NCBI GenBank assembly: GCA_963705635.1
Contig: CAVPKH010000003.1
Location: 725,451 to 789,450 of the forward strand
DNA length: 64,000 nucleotides
Origin: VRUE01 sp963705635
Lineage (GTDB): Bacteria > Actinomycetota > Thermoleophilia > Solirubrobacterales > 70-9
Reading direction: 5' to 3'
Position 1 is the first letter of the stretch. Each line of letters begins with the position of its first letter. Shown here piece by piece: positions 30,093 to 38,514 of the stretch. Below the pieces are notes generated by a model that saw only the letters and a list, made by a program, of their open reading frames with translations, ran no database searches and was not told where the DNA came from. Position numbers and translations under genes: made by a program.

Positions 30093-30107
30093 TGCGGTTC
30101 TGCCTCC

Positions 30108-30644
30108 TTACGCCGCCGCCTGGGCGACGCTCTTTCGAAGTTTCTCCAAGCGACTGCGGATGCTCGCGTCGAGGACCATGTTGCCGACCTGCAGGACGAT
30201 GCCGCCGAGGATCTCGCCGTCGACGCGGCTGGCCAGCTCGACCTTTTGGCCGGTCTGGCGCTCAATCTCCTCACCGATCTTCTCCACCACCGCGCGGTCG
30301 AGGTCGACCGCGCTGGTGACCGTCACGTCGATGCGCCGGTTCTCCAGCTTCCAGAGCTCGTCGAGCTGGCGGCGGATGCGGAAGATCTCCGGCATCCGCT
30401 GCTTCTCGATCAGCAGCTCGAGGAAGTTGAGCAGCTCCGGGTCGGCGTCGCTGACGGCGCGCTCCAGCCCCGCCACCTTCTCCGCCGAGGAGAAGTAAGG
30501 GCTGAAGAAGAAGACCTGCAGCTCGCGATCGCCGTCGAGCGCGTCGACGAACTGGCTCAGCTCGCCAACGACCGCATCGAGCTTGCCCTTCTCCTTGGCC
30601 ACCTCGAAGAGGGCCTCGGCGTATACGCGAGCTGCCTCCGGCAC
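30108..30644 (-). CDS. atpH: ATP synthase delta subunit
   Basis: Links F1 to the peripheral stalk. The 178-aa protein has the conserved start PEAARVYAEALFEVAKEKG and the C-terminal signature VDGEILGGIVLQVGNMVLDASIRSRLEKL. The GTG start at 30644 lies inside the end of atpF, giving an 88-nt overlap; the N-terminal homology leaves little room for a later start. The two genes are separate here, unlike the b-delta fusion of mycobacteria. Confidence 0.94.
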   Translation of the reverse strand: MPEAARVYAEALFEVAKEKGKLDAVVGELSQFVDALDGDRELQVFFFSPYFSSAEKVAGLERAVSDADPELLNFLELLIEKQRMPEIFRIRRQLDELWKLENRRIDVTVTSAVDLDRAVVEKIGEEIERQTGQKVELASRVDGEILGGIVLQVGNMVLDASIRSRLEKLRKSVAQAAA

Positions 30645-31231
30645 GTTCTCGACTCCTCCGACCCCGAGAGGCTCGAGAAGTCGACCTCGCTGAGCGCCTC
30701 CTCGACGAGGCGGCGCTGATCGTCCTCGTTGAGCGACTTGCGGGTGACCTTCTCGGTCGCCAGCACGGTGAGGTCGGCGACCTCCTTGCGGATCTGCTGC
30801 AGCGAGCGGCGAGTCTCGGCTTCGATGTCGCGGGTCGCCGCGGCGACCAGCTCCTCGCGCTTCTCCTTGCCGGCCGCGGTCGCCTCGGATTCGGCCGTCT
30901 CGGCCGACTTGCGGGCGCGGGCCATGATGTCGTCGGCCTGCTCACGGGCCTCGGTGAGGCGCTGGCGGTACTCCTCCAGCAGCTCATCGGACTCCTTGCG
31001 CTGGCGTTCCGCCGCCTCGATCGACTCGGCGATCGTCTTCGCGCGCTTGTCGAGCGCCTCCTGGATCTTCGGGAAGGCGACCTTGCTCAGCACCCACATC
31101 GTGAAGAGGAAGAGGACCAGCGTCCAGATCATCAGGCCGAGGCCCGGCGATACCAGGAAGCTGCCGCCTTCTTCAGACGCCTCCTCGGCGGCGAGTGGGA
31201 TCAAGCCGACTATGTGGCCAAAGAGCTCCAC
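30557..31231 (-). CDS. atpF: ATP synthase b subunit
   Basis: Peripheral stalk subunit. The 224-aa protein has one membrane helix (about 30-50, GLMIWTLVLFLFTMWVLSKV) and a long charged coiled coil to about residue 190. The last 30 residues (from ESRTCRRQ) are Arg/Ser-rich and coincide with the 88-nt overlap with atpH. They do not look like normal b-subunit sequence. A lost base near the end could have extended the frame, but a real overlap cannot be excluded. Confidence 0.93.
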   Translation of the reverse strand: MELFGHIVGLIPLAAEEASEEGGSFLVSPGLGLMIWTLVLFLFTMWVLSKVAFPKIQEALDKRAKTIAESIEAAERQRKESDELLEEYRQRLTEAREQADDIMARARKSAETAESEATAAGKEKREELVAAATRDIEAETRRSLQQIRKEVADLTVLATEKVTRKSLNEDDQRRLVEEALSEVDFSSLSGSEESRTCRRQLAYTPRPSSRWPRRRASSMRSLAS

Positions 31232-31240
31232 GCGATCGGC

Positions 31241-31507
31241 CTAGAGGAAGAAGGCGATTAGGCCGAAGATGAAGGTGTAGAAGGCCACGGCCTCGGTCAG
31301 GGCGAAGCCGAGCCAGCGGATGCTCTGCAGCTCGTCTTTCATCTCGGGCTGGCGGGCGACCGACTCGATCTCCTTGCCGAAGATGAAGCCAATGCCGATG
31401 CCGGCGCCGATCGAGCCAAGGCCGGCGCCGACGCCGAGGGCGATCGCCTTACCGGCTGATTCGATCCCTTCGTCGGAGATCGCAGCGGCTACAGGGGACA
31501 GATCCAT
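31241..31507 (-). CDS. atpE: ATP synthase c subunit
   Basis: Rotor-ring proteolipid of Fo. The 88-aa hairpin has a glycine-rich first helix (GVGAGLGSIGAGIGIGFIFG), the polar loop RQPEM and a second helix with the ion-carrying Glu in FALTEAVAFYTF. There is no Gln or Ser at the usual sodium-binding positions, so proton coupling is expected. Confidence 0.96.
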   Translation of the reverse strand: MDLSPVAAAISDEGIESAGKAIALGVGAGLGSIGAGIGIGFIFGKEIESVARQPEMKDELQSIRWLGFALTEAVAFYTFIFGLIAFFL

Positions 31508-31525
31508 TGAAACAGCGCTCCTTTT

Positions 31526-32434
31526 CTAGTGGCTTGCGGAGGTGGCTCCGCCGATGTAGATCGCGGTGAGGGTCGAGAAGATAAACGCCTGAAGCGTCGC
31601 GACCAGACCCACCTCGAAGATGAAAAACGCAAACGCCATCGGGAACGTCAGTGCCCCGAGAGCGGCGATGCCGAGCAGAACGGCGAGCCCGCCACCCATG
31701 AAGAGCAGCAGCAGGTGGCCGGCGAGGATGTTGGCGAAGAGACGCACTGAGAGCGAGATCAGCCGCACGAAGTGCGAGATCACCTCGATGATGAAAATCG
31801 CCCCCTTGCCAATCGGGTTCATCTCCTCCAGCCCCGGGGGCAGCCAGCTGGCGAAGTAAGGAATGAAGCCCTTGGAGCGGATCCCTTCGACGTGGTAGGA
31901 GACCCAGACGACCAGGGTCAGCACCAGCGGGATCGAGATGTTGGCGGTCGCGGCGTAGAGCGCGAAGGCGGGGATTTCCAGGCCGAAGATGCTGACCGTG
32001 TGCTCGGTGTTGGTCGGCAGCGGGATGAAGCCGATCATGTTCGAGAACCAGATCCAGAAGAAGAGGGCGGCGAGGAAGGGGAACCAGCGCACCGCGGTGG
32101 CGCCGTCGAGGTTGCCGCCGGTGATGTTGTTCTTGGTCAGGTCGAAGGCGACCTCGATCGCGGTCTGCACCCGGTTCGGTTTCTGCGCCATCCGGCGTGA
32201 AATCCAAACCATCGTGAAGATCGTCAGCGCGCTCGCCAGGCCCAGGTAGAGGACCGCCTTGTTGATGCTGAGGTCGAGGCTGCCGAGGTGGATCGAGATC
32301 CACGGTTCGAGCTTGAACTCGTTCTGCGGCTGGAAGGATTCGAGTTTGCCGGAGCTGCCGAAGATCAGCAGCATCAGGATCGCGATCCCGAAGTAGACGC
32401 CGAGGCCGATCAGGACCTTGCTGCGAGTGGTCAT
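31526..32434 (-). CDS. atpB: ATP synthase a subunit
   Basis: Proton channel subunit of Fo. The 302-aa protein has five to six membrane helices, including VRLISLSVRLFANILAGHLLL with the essential channel Arg, and FPFLAALFFWIWFSNMIGFIP. It starts with an ATGA overlap with the small membrane protein upstream and is followed by atpE after 19 bp. Confidence 0.96.
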   Translation of the reverse strand: MTTRSKVLIGLGVYFGIAILMLLIFGSSGKLESFQPQNEFKLEPWISIHLGSLDLSINKAVLYLGLASALTIFTMVWISRRMAQKPNRVQTAIEVAFDLTKNNITGGNLDGATAVRWFPFLAALFFWIWFSNMIGFIPLPTNTEHTVSIFGLEIPAFALYAATANISIPLVLTLVVWVSYHVEGIRSKGFIPYFASWLPPGLEEMNPIGKGAIFIIEVISHFVRLISLSVRLFANILAGHLLLLFMGGGLAVLLGIAALGALTFPMAFAFFIFEVGLVATLQAFIFSTLTAIYIGGATSASH

Positions 32435-32805
32435 GCTTTGCCCGCCTCCGGTTCGCTGAAGAGGTGGGAAATGCCCTGGGCGGCGAAGGAGACGGTGAAG
32501 AGGACGAGGACCAAGACCGCCGAGGAGAGGCCCGCCTCGCGTTCGGCCAGGCCGGCGAGCAGCACGACCGTCGCCATCAGCCAGACGCGGCCGAGCGTGG
32601 TGGCGGCGACGATCCCCATCGCTTTCTGGCGATTGCCCGCGGCCAGCTCGTCGTTGGCGCGGCGGGTGGCCAGGGCCTGGATCCCGCGCTGCGCCAGCCA
32701 GGCGGCCGCTCCAACGGCATATCCGAGCATGGGCAGACCGCCGAGCAGGAAAACGGCGAGTGCGGCGGCAAGGACCAGAAGGTCGACGTACTTGGGAGGA
32801 GACAT
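32431..32805 (-). CDS. Small membrane protein in the AtpI position
   Basis: The 124-aa protein has about four hydrophobic segments and a charged middle loop (TRRANDELAAGNRQKAMG). Start MSPPKYVDLL at 32805. Coupled to atpB by ATGA, it sits where atpI (assembly factor or Mg transporter of ATP synthase operons) normally lies. Sequence similarity to AtpI is weak by eye, so the call rests on position, size and topology. Reading the frame further upstream gives a false join to wecA. Confidence 0.75.
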   Translation of the reverse strand: MSPPKYVDLLVLAAALAVFLLGGLPMLGYAVGAAAWLAQRGIQALATRRANDELAAGNRQKAMGIVAATTLGRVWLMATVVLLAGLAEREAGLSSAVLVLVLFTVSFAAQGISHLFSEPEAGKA

Positions 32806-32978
32806 AAAAGACGCCCGTCTCTGAAGGGGCGGGCGGACGGCGACTATATCTGAAAGGCCCGTCGATCCGCTTTCTAGAGCCAGTTCGTGAGGCTTGTTAC
32901 AACCTGTTACTAACTTTGACGCGGCGGGCCGGTGGTGGAGCGTGCGCGCCCCAGCGGCGTGAATCCCTTCAGCGGTGG

Positions 32979-34089
32979 TCAGTCGTCGAGCGTGATCGCT
33001 TCGAATTCGCCGGTTTCCGGGTTGACCCTGCCGCGCCGCAGCTTGAGGATCTCCAGGACGTAGATCAGGTAGACGCTGGAGGCGAGTGCGATCAGGCCAA
33101 AGGCGACGATCACCGCAGTCCAGAGGACGTCGAAGTGGCCGTGGTCGTCGCTGTAAGGGACGAAGCGCAGCGCCAAGCGCCAAACCGGCGAGGGCCAGCG
33201 TCCAGCCATAGAGGTAGGCCAGCGTGCGCCGCTGCGAGAAGCCGATGTTGGCCATGCGGTGATGGAAATGCCAGGTGTCGGCCTGGTAGATCGGCTGGCG
33301 GTACTTGAGCCGCTTGGCGACGACGAAGCTGGTGTCGAGGATCGGCACGGCGAGGATCACCAGCGGGAAGGCGAGGGCGACGACGGCATTGGTCTTCAGC
33401 GCCCCCTGGACCGAGGCGACGGCAAGCAGGTAGCCGAGCAGGTTGGAGCCGGTGTCCCCCATGAAGCTGGAGGCGGGCGGGAAGCCGTGACGGAGGAAGC
33501 CGAGCGCACCGCCCGCGGTCAGCGCCGCCAGCACGCCGGCGGCGTTGCGCTCGAGCGAGAGCGCGATCACCGCCAGGGCGATCGCAGCGATCGTGCAGAC
33601 GCCGGCAGCGAGGCCGTCGACCCCGTCGATGAAGTTGATCACGTTGACCACGGCGACGATGCCGAGCACGGTCAGCGGGTAGGCGAGCCAGCCGAGCTCG
33701 AAGCCGCCGACGAAGGGCAGGGTGAGGTTGTCGACGCGGACCCCGGCGAGGACGGGGATCAGCGTCGCGCCGACCTGGCCGAGCAGCTTCGGCAGCGCCG
33801 GGATTTCCCAGACGTCGTCGACAACGCCGACGGCGGCGATCGCGGCGGCGCCGAGCAGAATCGCGTGGCTTTCGCCATCGCTGGGGAGCCAGATCCATCC
33901 CGCCACCTCGATGCCGACGAAGATCGCCAGGCCCGAGAGCCGCGGCATCGGCTTGTCGTGCAGGCCACGCTCCTTCGGCTCGTCGATCGCGCCGATCCGG
34001 AAGGCGAGGCGCTCGGCGTAGGGAACCAGCAGCCAGGCGATCGCGGCGGCTAGGAGGAAAGCGAGGACGGCGTCAGTTGTCGCTGCCAT
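32979..34089 (-). pseudogene. wecA: WecA-type undecaprenyl-phosphate sugar-1-phosphate transferase, frameshifted
   Basis: Family-4 transferase that starts lipid-linked envelope glycans on undecaprenyl phosphate. About ten membrane helices; motifs GVVDDVWEIP, VNVINFIDGVDGLAAG, SSFMGDTGSNLLG and HFHHRM are intact. The frame breaks near 33175. Upstream codons end GLALGAALR, and the C-terminal part (VPYSDDHGHF to EAITLDD, stop 32979) lies in another frame. The break holds a tandem 7-base duplication TTGGCGC TTGGCGC; removing one copy joins the two parts. The repaired length of about 365 aa is normal. Confidence 0.85.
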
Positions 34090-34093
34090 TTCG

Positions 34094-34208
34094 CGGGGCT
34101 ATCCCGGTAGGGGTTCCACTTAACTTTTTCCGAAGATCCGTTGTGACCGTCCGCGAACCGCTTCGCGGAAAAAGTACAAGACGTTCCACCCCTACCGGGA
34201 TAGCCCGC
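34094..34208. repeat. Palindromic intergenic repeat, copy 2
   Basis: Outer arms 34096-34114 and 34188-34206 are exact reverse complements (GGGCTATCCCGGTAGGGGT). Inner stems match copy 1 base for base (TTCCACTTAACTTTTTC on one side, GAAAAAGTACAAGACGTTCC on the other), but the 35-base centre differs. Orientation is opposite to copy 1. It carries the stop codon of the DUF354 gene and ends just before the wecA start. Confidence 0.85.
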
Positions 34209-35208
34209 AAGCGGCTAGCACGCCCTCGACCAGAAGCTCGGGGTCGCGAGGGTTGAGCACGCCGATCGGGGTCTCGCGCTTGCGCAAGGGAAGCTCGGCG
34301 GGATTGGCGAGCACCTGGAGCCGCCCGTCGGCGATCAGCGCCTCGTCGACCCCGCCCATGCGCCCGGCGAAGGTGGTGAAGACGGGAGTGCCGAGGGCGA
34401 CCGCCTCGCGGTTCATCGTCCCCCCCGCGCTGACGACGAGGTCGGCAAACGCGATCAGGCTCTGGGCGTCGATCGCCCGCTCGGGCACGATCAAGTTGGC
34501 GGCCGCCATCGCCCGCACCTCGGCGCCCTGTCGCTCGGTGCGCGGGATCACGACGGCCTGGACAGAATCTGCCTCGGCGAGGTGGCGGATCGCCTCGCCG
34601 TAGACGTCGTTGCGGGCGTGGTACTCGGAGGTCTCCGGCGGCGGGCGGACGACGACCAGCACCTTCTCGCGCTCGAGCCCAAGCTCGTCGAGCACGGCGG
34701 GGTCGGGCTCGAAGCCGTCCAGGTAGTACTCCTCCTTCAGCCCGGGATAGCGGACGAGCTTGCGCTCCCTGGCGCCGATCCTCCTCAGCCGGTCGAGCGG
34801 GATCGAGTCGGGGACGAGCACCTTGCGCGCCGCCCGGAAGGCGATCTGGCGCTGCCAGCCGGCGAACTCGTAGTCCTGCATCTGCGCCGAGGGGATGCGG
34901 AGGAGCGATGAGACGACGGCGAGGTCGACCGAGCCGTGGGCTATCGCGAGTTCCGGCCGCCGCTCCCAGACGATGCGCGCGAGCCGTGCGGAGCGGCCGG
35001 CCAGCGCCCGGCCCTTGCCCAGCGCCGAAGCGCCGCCGTGGCTGCCCACCGCCGTGTAGGAGATATCGAGCCGGTCGAGGATCCCAAGCGTCTGCCCGTA
35101 CTCACGGGCCGTGACCATGACCTCGTGCCCACGGCCTTCGAGCCGCTCGATCACTGGCCGCAGGACAAGCGGGTGCGCAGCCGCCGTGCAATCGACCCAG
35201 ATCAGCAT
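34192..35208 (-). CDS. DUF354 family protein (glycosyltransferase-like)
   Basis: The 338-aa protein starts MLIWVDCTAAAHPLVLRPVIERLEGRGHEVMVTARE, the DUF354 N-terminus. The C-terminal half contains DLVVSAGGTMNREAVALGTPVF, like the donor-binding half of GT-B enzymes. Found near envelope glycan genes in archaea and bacteria; the precise reaction is not established. Its stop codon is part of palindromic repeat copy 2. wecA follows, which fits a role in lipid-linked glycan synthesis. Confidence 0.85.
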   Translation of the reverse strand: MLIWVDCTAAAHPLVLRPVIERLEGRGHEVMVTAREYGQTLGILDRLDISYTAVGSHGGASALGKGRALAGRSARLARIVWERRPELAIAHGSVDLAVVSSLLRIPSAQMQDYEFAGWQRQIAFRAARKVLVPDSIPLDRLRRIGARERKLVRYPGLKEEYYLDGFEPDPAVLDELGLEREKVLVVVRPPPETSEYHARNDVYGEAIRHLAEADSVQAVVIPRTERQGAEVRAMAAANLIVPERAIDAQSLIAFADLVVSAGGTMNREAVALGTPVFTTFAGRMGGVDEALIADGRLQVLANPAELPLRKRETPIGVLNPRDPELLVEGVLAACGLSR

Positions 35209-35221
35209 GCGGCGACCCTAC

Positions 35222-35258
35222 CGCTGGGGGCGCCGAGCGAAGCACGGCGCCCCCAGCG
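35222..35258. terminator. 14-bp GC-rich hairpin upstream of the DUF354 gene
   Basis: Exact arms CGCTGGGGGCGCCG (35222-35235) and its complement (35245-35258) with a 9-base loop. It lies 18 bases past the stop of the small ORF at 35276-35455 and 14 bases before the DUF354 start. No T-run. A U-less terminator for the small ORF is the simplest reading. Confidence 0.55.
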
Positions 35259-35275
35259 CTGCTGGAACTACGCCC

Positions 35276-35455
35276 CTACGCGGGTTTCCCGCTCCATTTG
35301 AACAGTGCGTGAGGGCTGAGCAACGACACTTTGCCGCTGCCGTCGATGCATGCCGGTTCGAATTTGATCACGCCGAATTGTTTGCCCGCTTCCGGTTCGA
35401 GGAGAACGAGGGCAACGCGAGCGCGTGCTTGCGGTGAATCATTTCGATGTCTCAC
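35276..35455 (-). CDS. Possible small protein (59 aa), unknown function
   Basis: Open frame from a GTG at 35455 to TAG at 35276 in the 353-bp gap between glyA and the DUF354 gene. The product (VALVLLEPEAGKQFGVIKF in the middle, KVSLLSPHALFKWSGKPA at the end) has balanced composition and is not Arg-rich like antisense shadows here. Third-position GC is lower than in neighbours. No good ribosome-binding site is seen. Hairpins flank it on both sides, which supports an independent unit. It could also be a remnant of a longer gene. Confidence 0.4.
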   Translation of the reverse strand: MRHRNDSPQARARVALVLLEPEAGKQFGVIKFEPACIDGSGKVSLLSPHALFKWSGKPA

Positions 35456-35480
35456 TTGTTGAACTAGTGGTTACGGTTTT

Positions 35481-35512
35481 GCTGCGCGGGAAGTCCTCTC
35501 TTTCCGCGCAGC
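35481..35512. terminator. Hairpin downstream of glyA
   Basis: Arms GCTGCGCGG (35481-35489) and CCGCGCAGC (35504-35512) with a 14-base loop, 50 bases past the glyA stop. On the minus strand an A-run, not a T-run, follows, so any terminator would be U-less. Confidence 0.45.
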
Positions 35513-35561
35513 ACCCAGCCTCCCATCACCCCGGTGAGCGGTCAAGCCGCTGAAGGAGCGC

Positions 35562-36842
35562 TCAGACGGCGGTGGGCGAGAGCTGCGGGTAGAGCGGGTA
35601 CCGCTCCATCAGTGAGCGCGTGCGCTCGAAAAGAACGCCCTTCTGTGCCTCGAAGTCGTCGGAGAGCGCCGTGGCGATCACGCTGGCGATCTCGCTCATG
35701 TCGTCCTCGACCATGCCGCGGGTGGTCAACGCCGGGGTGCCGATGCGCAGGCCCGAGGGGTTCATCGGCGGCCGCGGGTCGAAGGGGATCGCGTTGCGGT
35801 TGACGGTGATGCCGACCTCATCGAGGCGGTCCTCCGCGGTCTGGCCGTCGAGGCCGGTCGGGGTCAGGTCGACGAAGACCAGGTGGACGTCGGTGCCGCC
35901 GGTGAGGACCGGGACTCCGCCGTCTTCGAGCCCCGCTGCGAACGCCTGCGCGTTGGCGATCGTCTGTCGCTGTCGCTCGGCGAACTGCTCACTGGCGGCG
36001 ATCCACAGCGCCACCGCCTTGGCGGCGATCGTGTGCATCAGGGGCCCACCCTGCTGGCCGGGGAAGGTCGCCTTGTCGATCGCCTTGGCGTGCTCCTCTG
36101 TGCAGAGGATCATGCCGCTGCGCGGGCCGCAGAGGGTCTTGTGGGTCGTCGTCGTGACGACGTCCGCGTGCGGCACCGGATTCGGGTGCTCGCCGGCGGC
36201 GACGAGGCCGGCGAAGTGGGCCATGTCGACCATCAGCTTGGCGCCGACCGAGTCGGCGATCGCGCGGAAAGCGGCGAAATCGAGCTGGCGCGGGTAGGCG
36301 GACCAGCCGGCGACGATCAGCTTCGGCTTGTGCTCCTCGGCAAGCGCGGCGACCTCGTCCATGTCGACCAGCAGATCGTCTTTGCGGACGTGGTACGGGA
36401 CCGGGTTGTAGAGCGTGCCGGAGACGTTGATCTTCATCCCGTGACTGAGGTGACCGCCATGGTCGAGAGCAAGGCCGAGGAAGGTGTCGCCTGGTTCGAG
36501 CAGCGCCATGTAGACGGCGTTGTTGGCCTGGGCTCCGGAGTGGGGCTGGACGTTGGCGTGCTCGGCGCCGAAAAGCTCCTTGGCGCGGTCGATCGCCAAC
36601 TGCTCGGCGACGTCGACCTCCTCGCAGCCGCCGTAGTAGCGGCGGCCGGGGTAGCCCTCGGCGTACTTGTTGGTCAGCACCGAGCCGACCGCGTCGAGCA
36701 CCGCCTGCGGCACGAAGTTCTCCGAGGCGATCATCTCCAGCGTCGCCTGCTGGCGCCGCAGCTCGCCCTCGAGCACCGCCGCGATCGCCGGATCGACCTC
36801 GGCAAGCGGGGCGGTCTGGAAGTTCTCGGGCAGCTCGCTCAC
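35562..36842 (-). CDS. glyA: Serine hydroxymethyltransferase
   Basis: PLP enzyme that converts serine and tetrahydrofolate to glycine and methylene-THF. The 426-aa protein has the motifs IASENFVPQAVLDA, TNKYAEGYPGRRYYGGCE, HGGHLSHG and the PLP lysine in VVTTTTHKTLCGPRSG. The GTG at 36842 is chosen from homology (MSELPENFQTAPLAEVD); the frame is open further upstream. No clear Shine-Dalgarno precedes it, and the -10-like TATCGT is close, so leaderless translation is possible. Confidence 0.96.
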   Translation of the reverse strand: MSELPENFQTAPLAEVDPAIAAVLEGELRRQQATLEMIASENFVPQAVLDAVGSVLTNKYAEGYPGRRYYGGCEEVDVAEQLAIDRAKELFGAEHANVQPHSGAQANNAVYMALLEPGDTFLGLALDHGGHLSHGMKINVSGTLYNPVPYHVRKDDLLVDMDEVAALAEEHKPKLIVAGWSAYPRQLDFAAFRAIADSVGAKLMVDMAHFAGLVAAGEHPNPVPHADVVTTTTHKTLCGPRSGMILCTEEHAKAIDKATFPGQQGGPLMHTIAAKAVALWIAASEQFAERQRQTIANAQAFAAGLEDGGVPVLTGGTDVHLVFVDLTPTGLDGQTAEDRLDEVGITVNRNAIPFDPRPPMNPSGLRIGTPALTTRGMVEDDMSEIASVIATALSDDFEAQKGVLFERTRSLMERYPLYPQLSPTAV

Positions 36843-36884
36843 GTCAGGCGACGATACCAACGGACATGGATAGCCTGGGGTCGT

Positions 36885-37649
36885 GTGACCGGCCGTTTCC
36901 GCTCTCGTCGCCACGACGCTCGTCCTGGCCCTGGCCGCCTGCGCCGCACCAGCCTCCGCGGCTGAAAACCCGTGCGAAGGCCCGGAAGCGGCGCAGCTGC
37001 TCTGCCCCAATCTGCGGATCGGCCCGCCGTCCGACCTCTACCGTCGCAGGGCGGCGGCGGCCACGCGCGGCTGCGCGCGACCAGCGACGTGCGCAGCCGC
37101 GGCCGCGGCCCGATGGAGCTGCGCGGCAGCCGCGACGGCTGGCACAGGATGCGGGTCGAGCAGCGGATCTACCGCAGCGGCGGCGGGCGGCTCGAGGTGC
37201 CAACGCAGGCGACGCTGCACTTCACCGACGTCGGCTACTACTTCGGCGGCGGCTACTGGAAGGTCCACCAGCTCGCCCGCTTCGAGCTCTGGTCGGTCGA
37301 CGCCGACCACCGCCTCCTGCACCGGGTGCGCACCGGCCCCAAGCTCAACTACTGCCTGCGCGACCTCGAGCGCACTCGCCCCGGCCGGCGCTCGCCGAGC
37401 CGTCGCCACTACCCGGGCTGCAGCCAGGACCCCTACCGCGACGGGGTCACGCTCGGCACCTCGGTCGGCTGGTCGGACATCTACCCAGCCGACTACGACA
37501 AGCAGTGGATCAACGTCGGCGGCCTGCGCGGCTGCTTCGCCTTCGTGATGACGGTCGACCCCAACGACCTGCTCTACGAGTCGAACGAGAGCGACAACAC
37601 CTCCCGCCGCCTGGTCCACCTCCCCTTCCGTGGTGGCAGTGGTTGCTAA
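36885..37649 (+). pseudogene. Secreted lysyl-oxidase-like domain protein, frameshifted
   Basis: The start GTG at 36885 (MTGRFRS) runs out of frame near 36900 into an export signal in a second frame (ALVATTLVLALAACAAPASA). A further shift near 37050 leads to the main domain. That domain (FTDVGYYFGG to SDNTSRRLVHLPF) follows the prokaryotic lysyl-oxidase pattern, with CLRDLE, CSQDPYRDGVTLGTSVGWSDIYPADYDKQW and NDLLYESNESDNTS split by the conserved cysteines. The usual copper-binding HxHxH segment before RFEL reads GGYWKVHQLA, so activity is doubtful even if the frameshifts are sequence errors. Confidence 0.7.
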
Positions 37650-37716
37650 CGACCGCCGGATCGATCGGCCTAACAGCGGACACATAGGGCCACCCCTTAG
37701 GCCCATCGCGGCGTAG

Positions 37717-38514
37717 TCAGCCGCCGATCGGCGCTCGCGGGGTCGAGCCCCAGAAGACGATCGTGCCGAGCATGCCGATGATGTGGACGAGGACGATGTT
37801 GACCGCCATCGACTGCGCCGTCGCGGTGCCGACACCGACCGGTCCGCCGGAGGCGGTGTAGCCGTAGTAGCAGCCGACCAGCACGATCGCGGTCGCCATC
37901 ACCATCCCCTTGATCAAGCTGAAGAGCAGGTCGCCGGGGTTCTGGAACATCCAGAAGATCAGCAGGAAGCCGCCTGAGGAGACGTCGCCGACCTGCTGGA
38001 CCACGGAGAGGTAGCTGGCGAGGTACATGACGCCGATCCCGACCAGGTACATGAACGGGAAGGCGATCCAGGCGGCGAGCAGGCGGGTCGCGGCAAGGAA
38101 GGTGACCGGCGGGATGCCCATCACCTCGAGCGCGTCGATCTCGTCGGAGATCCGCATCGCGCCCAGCTCGGCGACGATCCCGGTGCCGACCTTGGCCGAG
38201 AGGATGTAGCCGAAGGCGTAGGGCAGCGCCTCGCGCAGGTCACACCAGGCCGAGAAGAGGCCGGCGTAGGCGGGGGCGCCCTGGGCGCGGAAGAAGTAGG
38301 CGCCCTGCAGGCCGCACTGGAGGCCGAGGATGAAGACGAAGGCCCAGATCACGAGCGCCGAGCCGAGGATCAGGATCCCCGCCTGTCGCATGCTCTCGCC
38401 GAAGAAGCGCAGGACGCGGCCCGAGTAGACGAGGCCGGCGACGCGCGAGCCGAAGCGGGCGATCTCGCCGAAGGAGTCGAGCCAGCCGCGGGGAGCGTCG
38501 AGCCAGCCGATCAT
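37717..38514 (-). CDS. MlaE/YrbE-family ABC transporter permease B
   Basis: The 265-aa membrane protein has the MlaE-family core: ADLGAMRISDEIDALEVMG-like coupling helix (AELGAMRISDEIDALEVMGI), and GYTASGGPVGVGTATAQSM near the C-terminus. It starts with ATGA overlap on the upstream permease gene. In other actinobacteria two such permeases work with an ATPase and MCE proteins in lipid transport. Neither follows here; the next gene (37649) is on the other strand. Confidence 0.9.
   Translation of the reverse strand: MIGWLDAPRGWLDSFGEIARFGSRVAGLVYSGRVLRFFGESMRQAGILILGSALVIWAFVFILGLQCGLQGAYFFRAQGAPAYAGLFSAWCDLREALPYAFGYILSAKVGTGIVAELGAMRISDEIDALEVMGIPPVTFLAATRLLAAWIAFPFMYLVGIGVMYLASYLSVVQQVGDVSSGGFLLIFWMFQNPGDLLFSLIKGMVMATAIVLVGCYYGYTASGGPVGVGTATAQSMAVNIVLVHIIGMLGTIVFWGSTPRAPIGG

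Noticed and set aside
32431..34089. A single 552-aa protein joining WecA and the AtpI-like protein
   Set aside because: The middle 120 residues are Arg/Pro-rich nonsense; the WecA C-terminus is found in another frame and the AtpI-like part has its own start at 32805.
35111..35437. 108-aa plus-strand frame across the glyA/DUF354 gap
   Set aside because: Its first half is antisense to the DUF354 gene and it lacks a start near the gap; the minus-strand 59-aa frame is more natural.
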